This document shows, piece by piece, positions 53,376 to 63,231 of a stretch of 64,000 nt of DNA. The first letter of the stretch is position 1. Every line of letters starts with the position of its first letter. The notes beneath the pieces are model-generated. The model did not search any database, was not told the origin of the DNA, and worked only from the letters and a program-made list of their open reading frames with translations. The stretch is from Bacteroidota bacterium (GTDB taxonomy: Bacteria; Bacteroidota; Bacteroidia; Chitinophagales; Chitinophagaceae): assembly GCA_005882315.1 (NCBI GenBank), contig VBAR01000001.1:1809736-1873735 (forward strand). Reading direction: 5' to 3'. The position numbers and the translations under genes were made by a program.

Positions 53376-53446
53376 CCACTAAGGCACTAAGTCACCAAGG
53401 TTCACAAAGTCTTCGTGCTATTTTGTGTCTTTGCGTCTTCGTGGTT
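53376..53446. repeat. Dispersed repeat in the gltB-gltD spacer
   Basis: CCACTAAGGCACTAAGTCAC then CAAGGTTCACAAAGTC and TGTGTCTTTGCGTCTTCGTG. This low-complexity 'cttagtg / ctttgtg / cgtggt' sequence is recalled as a common intergenic repeat in Bacteroidota; it occurs once here. Confidence 0.4.
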
Positions 53447-53481
53447 CAAAAAAAATCAAATAAAGAACTGTATCGAAAGAA

Positions 53482-56400
53482 TTAAAGATTCTTCGCCCTA
53501 AGTTCCCCCTTTAGGGGGACAGGGGGTTTTTGCAACGCTTTCTTATAATCCTTCGGAAACACTTTCACGAAATACTGCAACTGGTTATTCAGATCTTCTA
53601 AAATAAATTTCGCTATTGTACTTCCGGTATATTCATAATGCTTCTGCAGCATGGTGAACAATTCATTTTTATCATGCACATCACATGCATCCAGGTCAAC
53701 CATCTCTTTATTGCAATTGATGCCAAACTTTCCTTTCACATCATATATATAGGCAATACCACCACTCATACCTGCTGCAAAGTTTCTTCCTGTTTCACCC
53801 AATACAATCACACGGCCACCGGTCATATACTCACAACCATGATCGCCTACCGATTCAACAACAACTTGTGCACCTGAGTTACGAACGCAGAAACGTTCAC
53901 CGGCTTTACCGCGGATAAATGCTTCACCACTTGTTGCTCCATAAAATGCAACATTACCAATGATGATATTATCTTCAGGAGTATAAGTTGCACCTTTCGG
54001 AGGATAGATCACCAATCTTGCGCCACTCAATCCTTTACCACAGTAATCATTGGCATCACCTTCCAGTTCGAGTGTTAATCCTTTTGTATTGAATGCTGCA
54101 AAGCTTTGTCCCGCTGTTCCGGTGAATTTAAAATGTATCGTATCATCCGGTAATCCTTCACCCCGATGAATCTTTGTTATCTCGTTTGATAAAATAGTTC
54201 CGACGGTACGATCCGTATTCTTTATCAGGAATTCTTTTTTCACTTTTATCCCGATATCTATCGGGAACTGCTGAATTGCAGGCATTGCAGCTTCCAGCAA
54301 TTTCCAATCCAGCACTTCTGTCAAACCATGATCCTGTTCTTCTGCGCAATAAAGCGGCTCGTAAGGAGATGAAGGCTCTTTATATAAAATGGGAGAGAGA
54401 TCAAGTTTGCTGAACTTCCAGTGATTGATATTTTCTTTTACCTGCAAACAATCCACCTGTCCTACCATTTCATTTACTGTTCTGAAACCCAACTCAGCCA
54501 TTATCTCTCTTAACTCCTGCACCATGAATCGGAAAAAGTTCACTACATGATCAGCATTGCCAGAAAATCTTTTTCTCAATTCAGGATCTTGCGTAGCCAC
54601 ACCAACCGGGCAAGTATTCAAATGACATTTACGCATAAGGATACAACCTTCCACAACAAGAGCAGCCGTTGCAACTCCCCATTCTTCTGCGCCGAGTAAT
54701 GCAGCTATGGCAATATCTCTTCCTGTTTTCATTTGTCCATCGGCTTGTACAACAACTCTGCTTCTCAATTTATTTTTTACCAATGTCTGGTGTGTTTCTG
54801 CCAAACCAAGTTCCCATGGCAAACCAGCATGACGGATAGATGAAACAGGTGATGCACCTGTACCGCCATCATGACCACTTATTAAAACAACATCTGCTTT
54901 TGCTTTTGTAACACCGGCAGCAATTGTACCCACACCGGCTTTACTTACCAGCTTCACATTTATTCTTGCTTTACGATTTGCATTCTTCAGATCAAATATC
55001 AACTGCGCCAAATCTTCAATTGAATAAATATCATGATGAGGCGGTGGTGATATCAAACCAACACCCGGAGTGCTATGTCTTGTCTTACCGATCCACTCAT
55101 CTACTTTATGTCCGGGTAACTGTCCACCTTCACCGGGCTTTGCACCTTGTGCCATTTTTATTTGCAGTTCATCTGCTTCTGTCAAATACAAACTCGTTAC
55201 ACCAAATCTTGCACTGGCCACTTGTTTGATAGCACTGCGCATTGAATCACCATTTTCTAATGGCGTATATCTTCTTTCATCTTCACCACCTTCACCGGTA
55301 TTGCTTTTACCACCGAGACGGTTCATTGCAATGGCCAATGTTGTATGTGCTTCCCATGAAATAGAACCAAAGCTCATTGCTCCCGTCGCAAAACGCTTAT
55401 AAATATTCTCAGCCGGCTCCACTTCATCAATAGGAATTGAATTCCGATTGCGTTTGAACTCGAACAAACTTCTCAGCGTAGCTGCTTTCTCACTCTGGTC
55501 ATTTACATGCTTTGTATATTTCTTGAATGTTGCATAATCATTCATCTTAGTTGAATACTGCAACAGGTGAATAGTAGTAGGATTAAATAAATGAAACTCA
55601 CCTTTACGTTTCCATTGATAAACGCCGCCAACAGGCAAACGATCAACCGGAATATCATTTTTACTGAAAGCAAAGAAATGTTTTACCAATGCTTCTTTTG
55701 CCAGCTCTTCCAAACCGATACCCTGTATACGACTCACTGCACCTGTAAAATATTTATCAACCACTTCCTGGTTCAGTCCCAGTATCTCCATGATCTGTGC
55801 ACCCTGGTAGGATTGCAAAGTAGAGATACCCATCTTTGAAAACACTTTCAGCAAACCATCATTCACTGCTTTTACATAATTCTTGCGCAGCTCATCCCAG
55901 CTTAGTTCAGTTTGCAAGGTTCCATTCGCTTTCATATTGCGGATAGATGCCAATGCGAGATAAGGATTGATCGCCGTTGCACCAAATGCAAGCAAGCAGG
56001 CGAAGTGATGAACTTCCCATACATCGCCGGTTTCCACTACAATACCTACCTGTCCACGCAAACCTTTTTTAATTAGGTGGTGATGCACGGCTGCTGTTGC
56101 CAGCAACGAAGGAATATTCGCATGTTCACTATCTACTGCACGGTCGCAAAGGATCAGTACTTCAAAACCATCATGCACTGCATCTTCGGCATAGCGGCAC
56201 AAACGATCCAGTCCATTCTTCAATGAATCAGGCTGACCATCTGCACGGAAATAAGTTTGTAATGTTTTTGCCTGGAAAATTCCTGTATCGATACTTCTTA
56301 TCTTTTCCAGTTCTTTACTATTCAGCACAGGATGTTTCAATGCTACAGTATGACAATGCATCGGGTCCTCATCCAATAGATTTCCATTGTTACCCACAAA

Positions 56401-58029
56401 AGTTGCAAGGCTCATCACCATCCGTTCACGAATAGGATCGATCGGCGGATTGGTAACCTGTGCAAATAATTGTTTGAAATAAGAAGAGAGATGCTGCGGC
56501 TGATCACTCAACACCGCCAATGGAATATCTGTTCCCATCGAACCAACAGGTTCTTTTCCTTCCAGCGCCATTGGCTTCAACAAATTATCAATATCCTCAG
56601 TTGTATAGCCAAATGCTTTCTGGTATTTTAAAATAGATTCATCACTCAGGTGTGTAAACGTGACCCGCGGCTCAGGCAATTCTTCCAAACGGATCTTATA
56701 TTGATTCAACCAGTCACCATAAGGTTGTTTAGAACAGATCGTTTGTTTCAGTTCATCATCGCTGATGATGCGGCCCTGCTCCATATCCACCACGAACATT
56801 CTTCCCGGTTGCAATCTCCCCTTCTCAATTATTATCTTAGGATCAACAGGCAATGCACCTGTTTCACTTGCCATGATCACACGGTCATCATTCGTTACAC
56901 AATAACGTGAAGGACGCAAACCATTCCGATCAAGTGTAGCGCCGATCATTTTACCATCGGTAAAAGAAATAGATGCCGGACCATCCCAGGGTTCCATAAT
57001 AGAAGCATGATATTCATAAAATGCTTTCTTCACCGGGTCCATCTGTTCATTGCCATCCCATGCTTCGGGAATCAGCATCATCATTACATGCGGCAGGCTG
57101 CGACCTGTCATCGTCAGCAGCTCGATCATATTATCCAGGCAGGCAGAGTCCGATTGATCATTCGAAACGATCGGCACCAGTATCTCCATTTCTTCTTTAG
57201 TAAACAAGGGCGAAGTAAACCCTTGCTCACTTGTCTTCAGCCAGTTCAGGTTTCCCTGCAGTGTATTGATCTCACCATTGTGAGCAATATAGCGGAAGGG
57301 CTGTGCCAGTCGCCAGGAAGGAAATGTATTGGTAGCAAAACGGCTATGCACCAAACCAAATGCACTCACCACTCTTTTATTGCTGAGGTCAGGATAGTAG
57401 GGACGGAGCTGCATGCTGGTCAGCTGCCCTTTGTACACAACTGTTTTATACGAAAGCGAAGCGATATAAAAACCGATCGCATCTTTTTTCACTGTGTTCA
57501 GAATGGTATGCGTTGCATATTTCTTCAGCACAAATAATTTCCGTTCAAATTCATCGGGGTTCTTGATATGATCAGGGCAGGCAATAAATACCTGTTCTAT
57601 TTCCGGCTCCACGCTGAGTGCAGTTGGGCCAATGCCATCGGGGTTCACCGGCACTTTGCGGTAACATAAAATTTCCAGTCCCAGTTTTTCCGCAGAGCGG
57701 TTCAGGATATCACGGCACTCTTCACGCAGGCGGATCTCTTTCGGAAAGAAAACCACACCCACGGCATAGCGACTGTACGCTGGCAGGTGCACACCGAGCT
57801 TGATACATTCATCAAAGAAAAATTCATGCGGGGTTTGGAGCATGATGCCGGCGCCATCACCTGTATTTACTTCGCAGCCGCAGGCGCCGCGATGTTCCAT
57901 ATTTTCCAATACGGTAAGAGCATCCGAAATATGCTGGTGACTTTTGCTGCCTTTAATGCTGGCTACGAAACCAATGCCACAGGCATCATGTTCAAAGCGG
58001 GGATCGTACAGACCTTTGTTGCTTGCCAT
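53482..58029 (-). CDS. gltB: Glutamate synthase large subunit
   Basis: 1515 residues, full length. A 16-residue propeptide precedes the nucleophile Cys17 ([13 protein letters not shown]) of the N-terminal glutaminase domain (to ~430). Central domain, then FMN-binding synthase domain with [20 protein letters not shown] and the 3Fe-4S cysteines in [20 protein letters not shown]-terminal beta-helix (GXGXG-like [17 protein letters not shown]). Transfers ammonia from glutamine to 2-oxoglutarate. The last 16 residues ([14 protein letters not shown]) are encoded by a dispersed repeat also found at thrB. Forms the GOGAT enzyme with GltD next door. Confidence 0.97.
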   Translation of the reverse strand: MASNKGLYDPRFEHDACGIGFVASIKGSKSHQHISDALTVLENMEHRGACGCEVNTGDGAGIMLQTPHEFFFDECIKLGVHLPAYSRYAVGVVFFPKEIRLREECRDILNRSAEKLGLEILCYRKVPVNPDGIGPTALSVEPEIEQVFIACPDHIKNPDEFERKLFVLKKYATHTILNTVKKDAIGFYIASLSYKTVVYKGQLTSMQLRPYYPDLSNKRVVSAFGLVHSRFATNTFPSWRLAQPFRYIAHNGEINTLQGNLNWLKTSEQGFTSPLFTKEEMEILVPIVSNDQSDSACLDNMIELLTMTGRSLPHVMMMLIPEAWDGNEQMDPVKKAFYEYHASIMEPWDGPASISFTDGKMIGATLDRNGLRPSRYCVTNDDRVIMASETGALPVDPKIIIEKGRLQPGRMFVVDMEQGRIISDDELKQTICSKQPYGDWLNQYKIRLEELPEPRVTFTHLSDESILKYQKAFGYTTEDIDNLLKPMALEGKEPVGSMGTDIPLAVLSDQPQHLSSYFKQLFAQVTNPPIDPIRERMVMSLATFVGNNGNLLDEDPMHCHTVALKHPVLNSKELEKIRSIDTGIFQAKTLQTYFRADGQPDSLKNGLDRLCRYAEDAVHDGFEVLILCDRAVDSEHANIPSLLATAAVHHHLIKKGLRGQVGIVVETGDVWEVHHFACLLAFGATAINPYLALASIRNMKANGTLQTELSWDELRKNYVKAVNDGLLKVFSKMGISTLQSYQGAQIMEILGLNQEVVDKYFTGAVSRIQGIGLEELAKEALVKHFFAFSKNDIPVDRLPVGGVYQWKRKGEFHLFNPTTIHLLQYSTKMNDYATFKKYTKHVNDQSEKAATLRSLFEFKRNRNSIPIDEVEPAENIYKRFATGAMSFGSISWEAHTTLAIAMNRLGGKSNTGEGGEDERRYTPLENGDSMRSAIKQVASARFGVTSLYLTEADELQIKMAQGAKPGEGGQLPGHKVDEWIGKTRHSTPGVGLISPPPHHDIYSIEDLAQLIFDLKNANRKARINVKLVSKAGVGTIAAGVTKAKADVVLISGHDGGTGASPVSSIRHAGLPWELGLAETHQTLVKNKLRSRVVVQADGQMKTGRDIAIAALLGAEEWGVATAALVVEGCILMRKCHLNTCPVGVATQDPELRKRFSGNADHVVNFFRFMVQELREIMAELGFRTVNEMVGQVDCLQVKENINHWKFSKLDLSPILYKEPSSPYEPLYCAEEQDHGLTEVLDWKLLEAAMPAIQQFPIDIGIKVKKEFLIKNTDRTVGTILSNEITKIHRGEGLPDDTIHFKFTGTAGQSFAAFNTKGLTLELEGDANDYCGKGLSGARLVIYPPKGATYTPEDNIIIGNVAFYGATSGEAFIRGKAGERFCVRNSGAQVVVESVGDHGCEYMTGGRVIVLGETGRNFAAGMSGGIAYIYDVKGKFGINCNKEMVDLDACDVHDKNELFTMLQKHYEYTGSTIAKFILEDLNNQLQYFVKVFPKDYKKALQKPPVPLKGELRAKNL
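53497..53527. repeat. C-rich dispersed repeat at the gltB 3' end
   Basis: 31 bases around CCCCCTTTAGGGGGACAGGG, differing from 42246-42276 at two positions. It is translated as part of the GltB tail, in a different frame from the copy in thrB. The CCCCCTAAAGGGGG core could form a hairpin. Confidence 0.7.
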
Positions 58030-58135
58030 CGTTGATTGTTTACTCCCGAGGACGACGAAGTCGGCCGAAGGGATCTCCTCTAATAATAGTTAATAATAAA
58101 TCGGAAATGTTATCAAACCTGAATGACTCCATAAA

Positions 58136-58163
58136 TTCATCATTTATAGTTCATCATTCATAG
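58136..58163. repeat. Two-copy 14-base tandem repeat
   Basis: TTCATCATTTATAG (58136) is followed directly by TTCATCATTCATAG (58150), one mismatch, then the start of a third unit (TTC). Confidence 0.6.
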
Positions 58164-58340
58164 TTCGAAAAACCTTGGCAGGCAACGTGGCTAAGATACG
58201 GCAAATAGCTTTTTTAACCTACCTGCACAGTAGGGTATTTGGCCTATTAATCCACATTTTTTCAATGTATCAAACAAGTGTTTGTAATAGGAGAGTAAGA
58301 ATGATTATGGGACAGGCAGTATTACTACTATTAAGCTTCT

Positions 58341-58354
58341 GTTGCGTCGCACCC
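58341..58354. repeat. Dispersed repeat GTTGCGTCGCACCC (copy 2)
   Basis: Plus-strand copy of the 14-base sequence at 42147-42160, with partial similarity in both flanks. Confidence 0.45.
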
Positions 58355-58428
58355 TTGTACGTCCGGTAGCTCTACTTAACAAGTCTAAAGATTTGACAAC
58401 ACTTTTTCACATTGACTTAAAGGTTGGC

Positions 58429-58644
58429 CTACTTATAGCAATACCCGCATGCCCTTCTATTCTTTTCTTTTGCAGTAGCAATATCAGTTGCTTCTATCTC
58501 AGTAGAACATTTTCTTAAACCTTGGCAATGACTTGATTTGTGGTAAGCCTCAGAACGTGGGCCATTACAGATATATACTTTATCGCTATTACTGCACCCC
58601 AATAGGGTAAGATTTATAAATAGTATTGTTATAAACTTTTGCAT
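58429..58644 (-). CDS. Small cysteine-motif lipoprotein
   Basis: 71 residues from ATG 58644 (MQKFITILFINLTLLGC lipoprotein signal); a TTG three codons upstream is rejected. The mature part has VYICNGPRSEAYHKSSHCQG, LRKCSTEI and RRACGYCYK: spaced Cys and His residues (C..YH..C.GL..C..C..C) that could bind zinc. This compact pattern recurs in small Bacteroidota proteins of unknown role. It follows the lipoprotein nuclease by 20 bases on the same strand, suggesting co-expression. Confidence 0.7.
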   Translation of the reverse strand: MQKFITILFINLTLLGCSNSDKVYICNGPRSEAYHKSSHCQGLRKCSTEIEATDIATAKEKNRRACGYCYK

Positions 58645-58664
58645 TTGCTTCAATTCTTAGTTTA

Positions 58665-59162
58665 TTAGTTTCTCCAGTCCCACGGTGGTGTTGGACTACT
58701 ATCTGCCCACAATCCAATTTTAGATTGCCTTGCTTTATTTTCAAGCTCAGCATAGGAACTATCATTAGAATATTTCTTAAAGTGCCACGCTAGTCCAGCT
58801 TTAATTAATTCCTTATTTAGATTCTGTCCCTTCTCATTAATTACTACACCAATTAATCTTTTATAGCGATCAAATTTTTGATCATTCTCAATCGTAACTG
58901 TTTGCCCAAAACAAAGATCAGAAGTAAACTGTCTTGCATTAGTGCCAAAAGGTTGTTTAGATTTGTATTCAGGACAGTCAATGTGAGCAAATCGTATTGT
59001 TAATGGTTTTCCGTTGAAAAGTATATCAATTGTATCCCCATCTTTAATTTTTATGACCTTACCAGTAATTTCCCTATTAATAAATTGCTCATTGGTATTT
59101 GAGCAAGAAAGCAACTGAAGATAAAATAAGAAAACTAAAAATTTAAAATTACTGTGTCTCAT
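58665..59162 (-). CDS. Lipoprotein thermonuclease (SNase-like)
   Basis: 165 residues with lipoprotein signal ending FYLQLLSC. OB-fold nuclease domain: KVIKIKDGDTIDILFNGKPL, catalytic Arg57 and Glu65 in IRFAHIDCPEYKSKQPFG and Arg102 in FDRYKRLIGVV; C-terminal AGLAWHFKKYSNDSSYAELE and GLWAD. Calcium-dependent phosphodiesterase of staphylococcal nuclease type, probably tethered to the membrane facing the periplasm or surface. Paired with the downstream Cys-motif lipoprotein. Confidence 0.88.
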   Translation of the reverse strand: MRHSNFKFLVFLFYLQLLSCSNTNEQFINREITGKVIKIKDGDTIDILFNGKPLTIRFAHIDCPEYKSKQPFGTNARQFTSDLCFGQTVTIENDQKFDRYKRLIGVVINEKGQNLNKELIKAGLAWHFKKYSNDSSYAELENKARQSKIGLWADSSPTPPWDWRN

Positions 59163-59210
59163 TTTTGTACTATTAGAAGGGATTACACACTTGTCCTTTA
59201 TTCTTGCCAG

Positions 59211-60146
59211 CTATACAACCAATAGAATCAAAATCCCATTAAAAATAATATAGCTTAAAATCATAATTCTTGAAGCCCGTCTATCAAGTGTTTTTCTTTT
59301 TTCAATTTTCCCTTGAGAATGTAGTCTTAAGGAAATTGAAGAAATAATTAATGTTACAAGAATATAAATGAAACTTAGGAAATGCACAATATCAACAAAT
59401 GAAAAGCTAATGGTTGCTGGAATATTAGCATCAACTACATATTTGTTTGCAACGGAAGCAAAGAGTCCACCAACGCTTAGCCCAAACCTTGGATCAACGT
59501 AATCAGGTCGAATAAAAAAGGCGAGAAAAGAAACTAAAAACGCAATGTATAAACCAGTAAATAATTTAAAGTATAAACCCCAGCTTTTTCTTGCTAATTC
59601 AATTACAAAAGATATATGGTGGAATCTCTTATCCTTGAATTTAGTATTGCGGTAACCAAAATCGCTTGGATAAGTTGTAAATTTTTTCTGAACATAAGAT
59701 TTAGTAATGTTCCATCCAGGTATACTTAAATTCTTATCTATTTCAAAGCCATTTTTATCATCAGTTATATAAATAAATTCTACGCCAGCTTGAGCTTCGA
59801 TATTTATCATCATACGTTGATTGTCGAAAGGGTAGTTTCTTAAATCCCAATTATGTGTTAGCTGGACTTTACAGTTTTTGTAGGTAATAAATGAATTAAT
59901 TTCATTATCATTAAATGAACTGTATTCGTCAATTTTTTTAGCATTAACAATTTCGAGTTGATCAAAAAGGGAGACAGTATCAGTAGAATTACTCCATAAA
60001 TAAAAATCTGCACCAAATGAGTTGTCGCTTGGCGAAAGATCATAAAGGGTTTTCAAGTATATTCCAATGTAGCTAGTGTCAATCTTTATTTGTGAAAATA
60101 AAGGTGTGGAAATCGAAGCCAGAAGAATTGCTATTAAGTTCTTCAT
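59211..60146 (-). CDS. Pentameric ligand-gated ion channel-like membrane protein
   Basis: 311 residues. Signal peptide (MKNLIAILLASISTPLFSQ), an extracellular beta domain to about residue 188, then four transmembrane segments (about 190-212, 222-238, 247-270, 293-311), the plan of Cys-loop-superfamily channels. The diagnostic Pro-loop lies at NWDLRNYPFDNQRMMINIEA (P106, F107, D108). No loop cysteines, as usual in bacterial members. TM3-TM4 linker is short and basic (GKIEKRKTLDRRASR). Ligand and ion selectivity unknown. Lies 48 bases upstream of the nuclease gene on the same strand. Confidence 0.68.
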   Translation of the reverse strand: MKNLIAILLASISTPLFSQIKIDTSYIGIYLKTLYDLSPSDNSFGADFYLWSNSTDTVSLFDQLEIVNAKKIDEYSSFNDNEINSFITYKNCKVQLTHNWDLRNYPFDNQRMMINIEAQAGVEFIYITDDKNGFEIDKNLSIPGWNITKSYVQKKFTTYPSDFGYRNTKFKDKRFHHISFVIELARKSWGLYFKLFTGLYIAFLVSFLAFFIRPDYVDPRFGLSVGGLFASVANKYVVDANIPATISFSFVDIVHFLSFIYILVTLIISSISLRLHSQGKIEKRKTLDRRASRIMILSYIIFNGILILLVV

Positions 60147-60443
60147 GTGTTAAAAATGGATGGTGTATCTATAAATATATTGATTTATTTTTCTCTTGAC
60201 TAGTCTCTTTTATGCCAAAGACTTTCTTTTTTTAATACTCAAAAAACTATATCTTCGGATAGTATAGCACCATCGTTCCATCTTGTCCCTATTAATTATC
60301 TCCTGATTAGTTAGCAAGTTTTGGCTAGTAAAACCCAAGTATAGGCTATATAGTAGCATCCTTACCTATGTGAGAACCATTTTATCATTGCAGGTGCATA
60401 AAGCAAGCATAGCATAATTAGAGAAGAACTCAATCATTTATCA
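60147..60443. other. Intergenic region between divergent genes
   Basis: About 300 AT-rich bases. It contains a small UUCG-type hairpin (TATC-TTCG-GATA near 60252). No gene, clear promoter element or repeat was identified. Confidence 0.4.
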
Positions 60444-60488
60444 TTGAAAAGATCATTAACGCTAAAAATTTTTTACCAAGTATGGCAC

Positions 60489-61136
60489 ATGGTGTACAGT
60501 TACACCATACAACTATATCTTTTTATCTTCAGAAAAGATGCATCAATAATATATTTTAAATGCGATCCATTTATAGGCGTCAACGATTTGAGACGTACTA
60601 TAAGTTGGAAAGTAAAAAATGCTTGGAAAGCTGAGATAGAAAATATCGGCCTAGTAAAGATGAATGATTCCGTTTTATTCAATAATAAACAGTTGAAATC
60701 GTCCCTTAAACTTATTGCTTATGGGAGAAGAGGAAGAAGAATAACGATGATTTTATTACTGAATGTTGAAAGGGTTTCTCTCCATCCAATTCCTGAAGTA
60801 ACTATTGAAAGCATGCCAAACCCTTCAGTGCAACAATTGAAAGAAGATATTCTTCGTCACAATAAAGATTTAACAGACATATATTATAAATATCAAAATA
60901 ATCACGAGTATCAAAAGGAATTAGAACTCGTAAATGAGATTCCTGAAAATTTAAGTCTACCGCAAATATCATTAATAGGTGAGATACAAGAATTGGAAGA
61001 TGACCAGTATAAATATATTTCAGAACGATATCATAGTACATTAAAACATTACTCCCACAACCAAAACCAAACATCATGGACACCCGAACCGCTCTTAATT
61101 ACCCTTTCAAACGCCCCGAAGAATTCACCGGAATAA
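60489..61136 (+). CDS. Ig-like-fold protein at the head of a DUF4407 operon, function unknown
   Basis: 215 residues from ATG 60489, or 230 from a TTG at 60444 that would add MKRSLTLKIFYQVWH; the sequence does not settle this. An apolar N-terminus (MVYSYTIQLYLFIF) precedes a beta-sandwich-like region: SIIYFKCDPFIGV, TISWKVKNAWKAEIENIGLV, LKLIAYGRRGRRITMILLL. The W-x-V-x-N-A and Y-G-x-x-G pattern recalls Ig-like domains. The C-terminal half is charged and probably helical. It overlaps the DUF4407 gene by 61 bases, so the two are translationally linked. No named family. Confidence 0.6.
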   Translation: MVYSYTIQLYLFIFRKDASIIYFKCDPFIGVNDLRRTISWKVKNAWKAEIENIGLVKMNDSVLFNNKQLKSSLKLIAYGRRGRRITMILLLNVERVSLHPIPEVTIESMPNPSVQQLKEDILRHNKDLTDIYYKYQNNHEYQKELELVNEIPENLSLPQISLIGEIQELEDDQYKYISERYHSTLKHYSHNQNQTSWTPEPLLITLSNAPKNSPE

Positions 61137-62344
61137 CAAGATTTCTTTGGTGGTGCTGCGGGGCAGATAAGAACATTTTAGCCCGCTGCACTTTTGCTGA
61201 TCATGTAAAGTATGCATGTCTTGGCGGAATTGTATTCGCTACTGGATTATTAGCAGCCATTGCGGGTGGTTTTGCTTACTATATTATTTTTTCGCCGAAA
61301 GGAAATGCAACGGATAAGGATCCATTTAGTTTAACTATCCTTATTACTGCGATCGTATTTGGTCTTATTTGGGGTAATATTATTTTTAATCTTGATCGCT
61401 ATATCGTTGCAAGCACGGGTAAGGGAGACGGTACAGAAAGAATAACTAAAACAGAATTCTTAAATGCACTTCCCAGGCTATTCATGGGTTCTATAATTGC
61501 TCTTACTATTTCCAAGCCCCTTGAAATAAGAATTTTTAAATCCGAAATAGATGCTGAGCTTGAGAAAAAACAAAATATTTTTCGGGCGGAGCAAGATTCT
61601 TTAACCAATACAAAGTATAACACAGAGATCGATCTAATACAAGGAGAGATTGATACGCTTACAAAGGAAGAAAGACTAATACAAACAAGAATAGATGCTG
61701 CGAGTGAGGGTTTGGCTTTTGAAATGAGCAAACAAGGGGGCTATGGACCAGAAGCAAAAAAATATGAACAAACAAGAGATGCTGAGCAACTACGAAAAGA
61801 TAATGTTCATGGATTAAACAAGACCAAATATGATGAACTGGAATCTAGAAAAAAAGAAAAAATAAAATCAAGAGATGCGGAGCTAAAGTCAAACGATAAC
61901 CAGAAGGAAGCATTAGATGGTTTGATGGAAAGAATAAAAATTTCACATGATCTTTCGCCAACAATATCGTGGCTTATTACTTTATTGTTTCTTGCCATAG
62001 AGCTTACACCAATCTTTTTTAAACTTATGGTAATAAAAGGACCTTATGATTACCTGGAAGAAAACACAAAAGAGTTAATTGTGGCTACTGAGGGCATTCA
62101 TAAAATTCATACGGTAAGAACTGATAAGGCCGGTAAAGAATTTGAGGCGGAAACAGCTGTTTATTATACACCGGAAAAGCTAATACTTGAAAAAGGGCAA
62201 TTGCTAAAAGCTCAAATTGAAATCTCTGAAAAATTAGCCGATAGGTGGAAGAATGAAAAGCTAGTTGAGTTGAATAAGGAAATAGAAGAGGCCAGAAAAA
62301 AGTTAAATGGTGACCAAGGAAGCGGAAGTGCAGCTCAGTCATAG
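61076..62344 (+). CDS. DUF4407-family membrane protein
   Basis: 422 residues. Start MDTRTALNYPFKRPEEFTGI and FLWWCCGADKNILARCTFAD are typical of DUF4407. Transmembrane segments near 45-75, 85-107 and 135-155, ending ISKPLEIRIFKSEID; then a long coiled coil over about 160-270 (ELEKKQNIFRAEQDSLTN, LIQGEIDTLTKEERLI), a fourth helix near 285-305 (LITLLFLAIELTPIFFKLMV) and a charged C-terminal tail. The family has no established function. The long cytosolic or periplasmic coil between helices 3 and 4 suggests a scaffold or gating element. Confidence 0.85.
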   Translation: MDTRTALNYPFKRPEEFTGITRFLWWCCGADKNILARCTFADHVKYACLGGIVFATGLLAAIAGGFAYYIIFSPKGNATDKDPFSLTILITAIVFGLIWGNIIFNLDRYIVASTGKGDGTERITKTEFLNALPRLFMGSIIALTISKPLEIRIFKSEIDAELEKKQNIFRAEQDSLTNTKYNTEIDLIQGEIDTLTKEERLIQTRIDAASEGLAFEMSKQGGYGPEAKKYEQTRDAEQLRKDNVHGLNKTKYDELESRKKEKIKSRDAELKSNDNQKEALDGLMERIKISHDLSPTISWLITLLFLAIELTPIFFKLMVIKGPYDYLEENTKELIVATEGIHKIHTVRTDKAGKEFEAETAVYYTPEKLILEKGQLLKAQIEISEKLADRWKNEKLVELNKEIEEARKKLNGDQGSGSAAQS

Positions 62345-62358
62345 TAAACAAATATGGT

Positions 62359-63231
62359 ATGAATTTTTTCCTGACTATTATCGGCATTGATATTTATATT
62401 CTTGATAGTACGAAAACAGAGAAACGTACCGTTTTTGTATGGGCTGGTATAACTACATGCCTACTTTTTTGTTTGTCTATAATGAGTTCTTACTACATGA
62501 TGACATATCTCGTAAAGGATTATATCCTTGATGCAGTGATTGCCTTACTTTTTTCAACTGTGCTTTTCAATTTTTATAGATTTACCATTAGTAGTATCAT
62601 GTGGCGATCAAAAAAAGTTGAGATACCAACGGATGTAAGGTCACCCGCATTATCTTCAACGATCATTAAATTACTGACCTGTGGTTTTTTTATCATCATA
62701 GTAAGCAAGCCAATTGAACTTTGGATTTTTCATTCAGGTATTGAATCTGTTTTCGGCTCGCAAACAGAAACTAAACAACTATACAAGTATTTTTTCTTTC
62801 TTCATAGTCATTTCCCCGTCACATGGGTTATAACAGTATTTATACTTGCTGCCTTTCTGTGGCCTATTTGTTTTCGGTCGTTTATAAAAAAATATGGAAA
62901 CAAGGAATATGAATCGAAACACTATGAAACAATGATAGGCATGGTGAGGACCAATTTCGTTTGGTTTGAAGAAAGCTATAATGATATTTTTAGAAATAAG
63001 CATAAAATCCATTGTGCTTTTTCTTATGAAGAAAGGTATTACGATGAAGAACATAATGTTTCAAACAGGAAGCTAGTAATTTATTCAGCCTATCGAACAC
63101 AATTTGCAAACCCTCCTTTTAATACAATTCTTAAAGAGAAAATAGTGAACACCAAGGGAAAATCAATGAAGCACGGAACTAGCAAAGAATTCTTTGATCT
63201 TATTGACCAATTACCTATTCAATCAAAATGA
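62359..63231 (+). CDS. Short DUF4407-like four-helix membrane protein
   Basis: 290 residues from ATG 62359. Four transmembrane segments (FVWAGITTCLLFCLSIMSSY, ILDAVIALLFSTVLFNFY, IKLLTCGFFIIIVSKPIELW, ITVFILAAFLWPICF) in the same order as the preceding DUF4407 protein, including the shared SKP(I/L)E motif after helix 3. The coiled coil is reduced to about 15 residues here. A soluble C-terminal domain of ~100 residues follows (MVRTNFVWFEESYND, AYRTQFANPPFNT). Looks like a paralogous partner that may form a hetero-complex. Stop overlaps the next start by ATGA. Confidence 0.65.
   Translation: MNFFLTIIGIDIYILDSTKTEKRTVFVWAGITTCLLFCLSIMSSYYMMTYLVKDYILDAVIALLFSTVLFNFYRFTISSIMWRSKKVEIPTDVRSPALSSTIIKLLTCGFFIIIVSKPIELWIFHSGIESVFGSQTETKQLYKYFFFLHSHFPVTWVITVFILAAFLWPICFRSFIKKYGNKEYESKHYETMIGMVRTNFVWFEESYNDIFRNKHKIHCAFSYEERYYDEEHNVSNRKLVIYSAYRTQFANPPFNTILKEKIVNTKGKSMKHGTSKEFFDLIDQLPIQSK

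Larger units (their letters stand above)
58030..58428. other. Intergenic region upstream of gltB
   Basis: 399 bases without a supported gene. It contains a 14-base tandem repeat (58136-58163), a minus-strand TATCTTAG (58191-58198) resembling a -7 element for gltB at 162 bases before the ATG, and a dispersed GTTGCGTCGCACCC repeat (58341-58354). Confidence 0.45.

Noticed and set aside
57007-57537. 176-codon plus-strand frame inside gltB
   Set aside because: Antisense shadow of strongly conserved glutamate synthase coding sequence.
58175-58369. 64-codon plus-strand frame in the gltB upstream region
   Set aside because: It runs through a candidate promoter element and a dispersed repeat, has no recognisable domain or neighbour logic, and its composition does not look like coding sequence.
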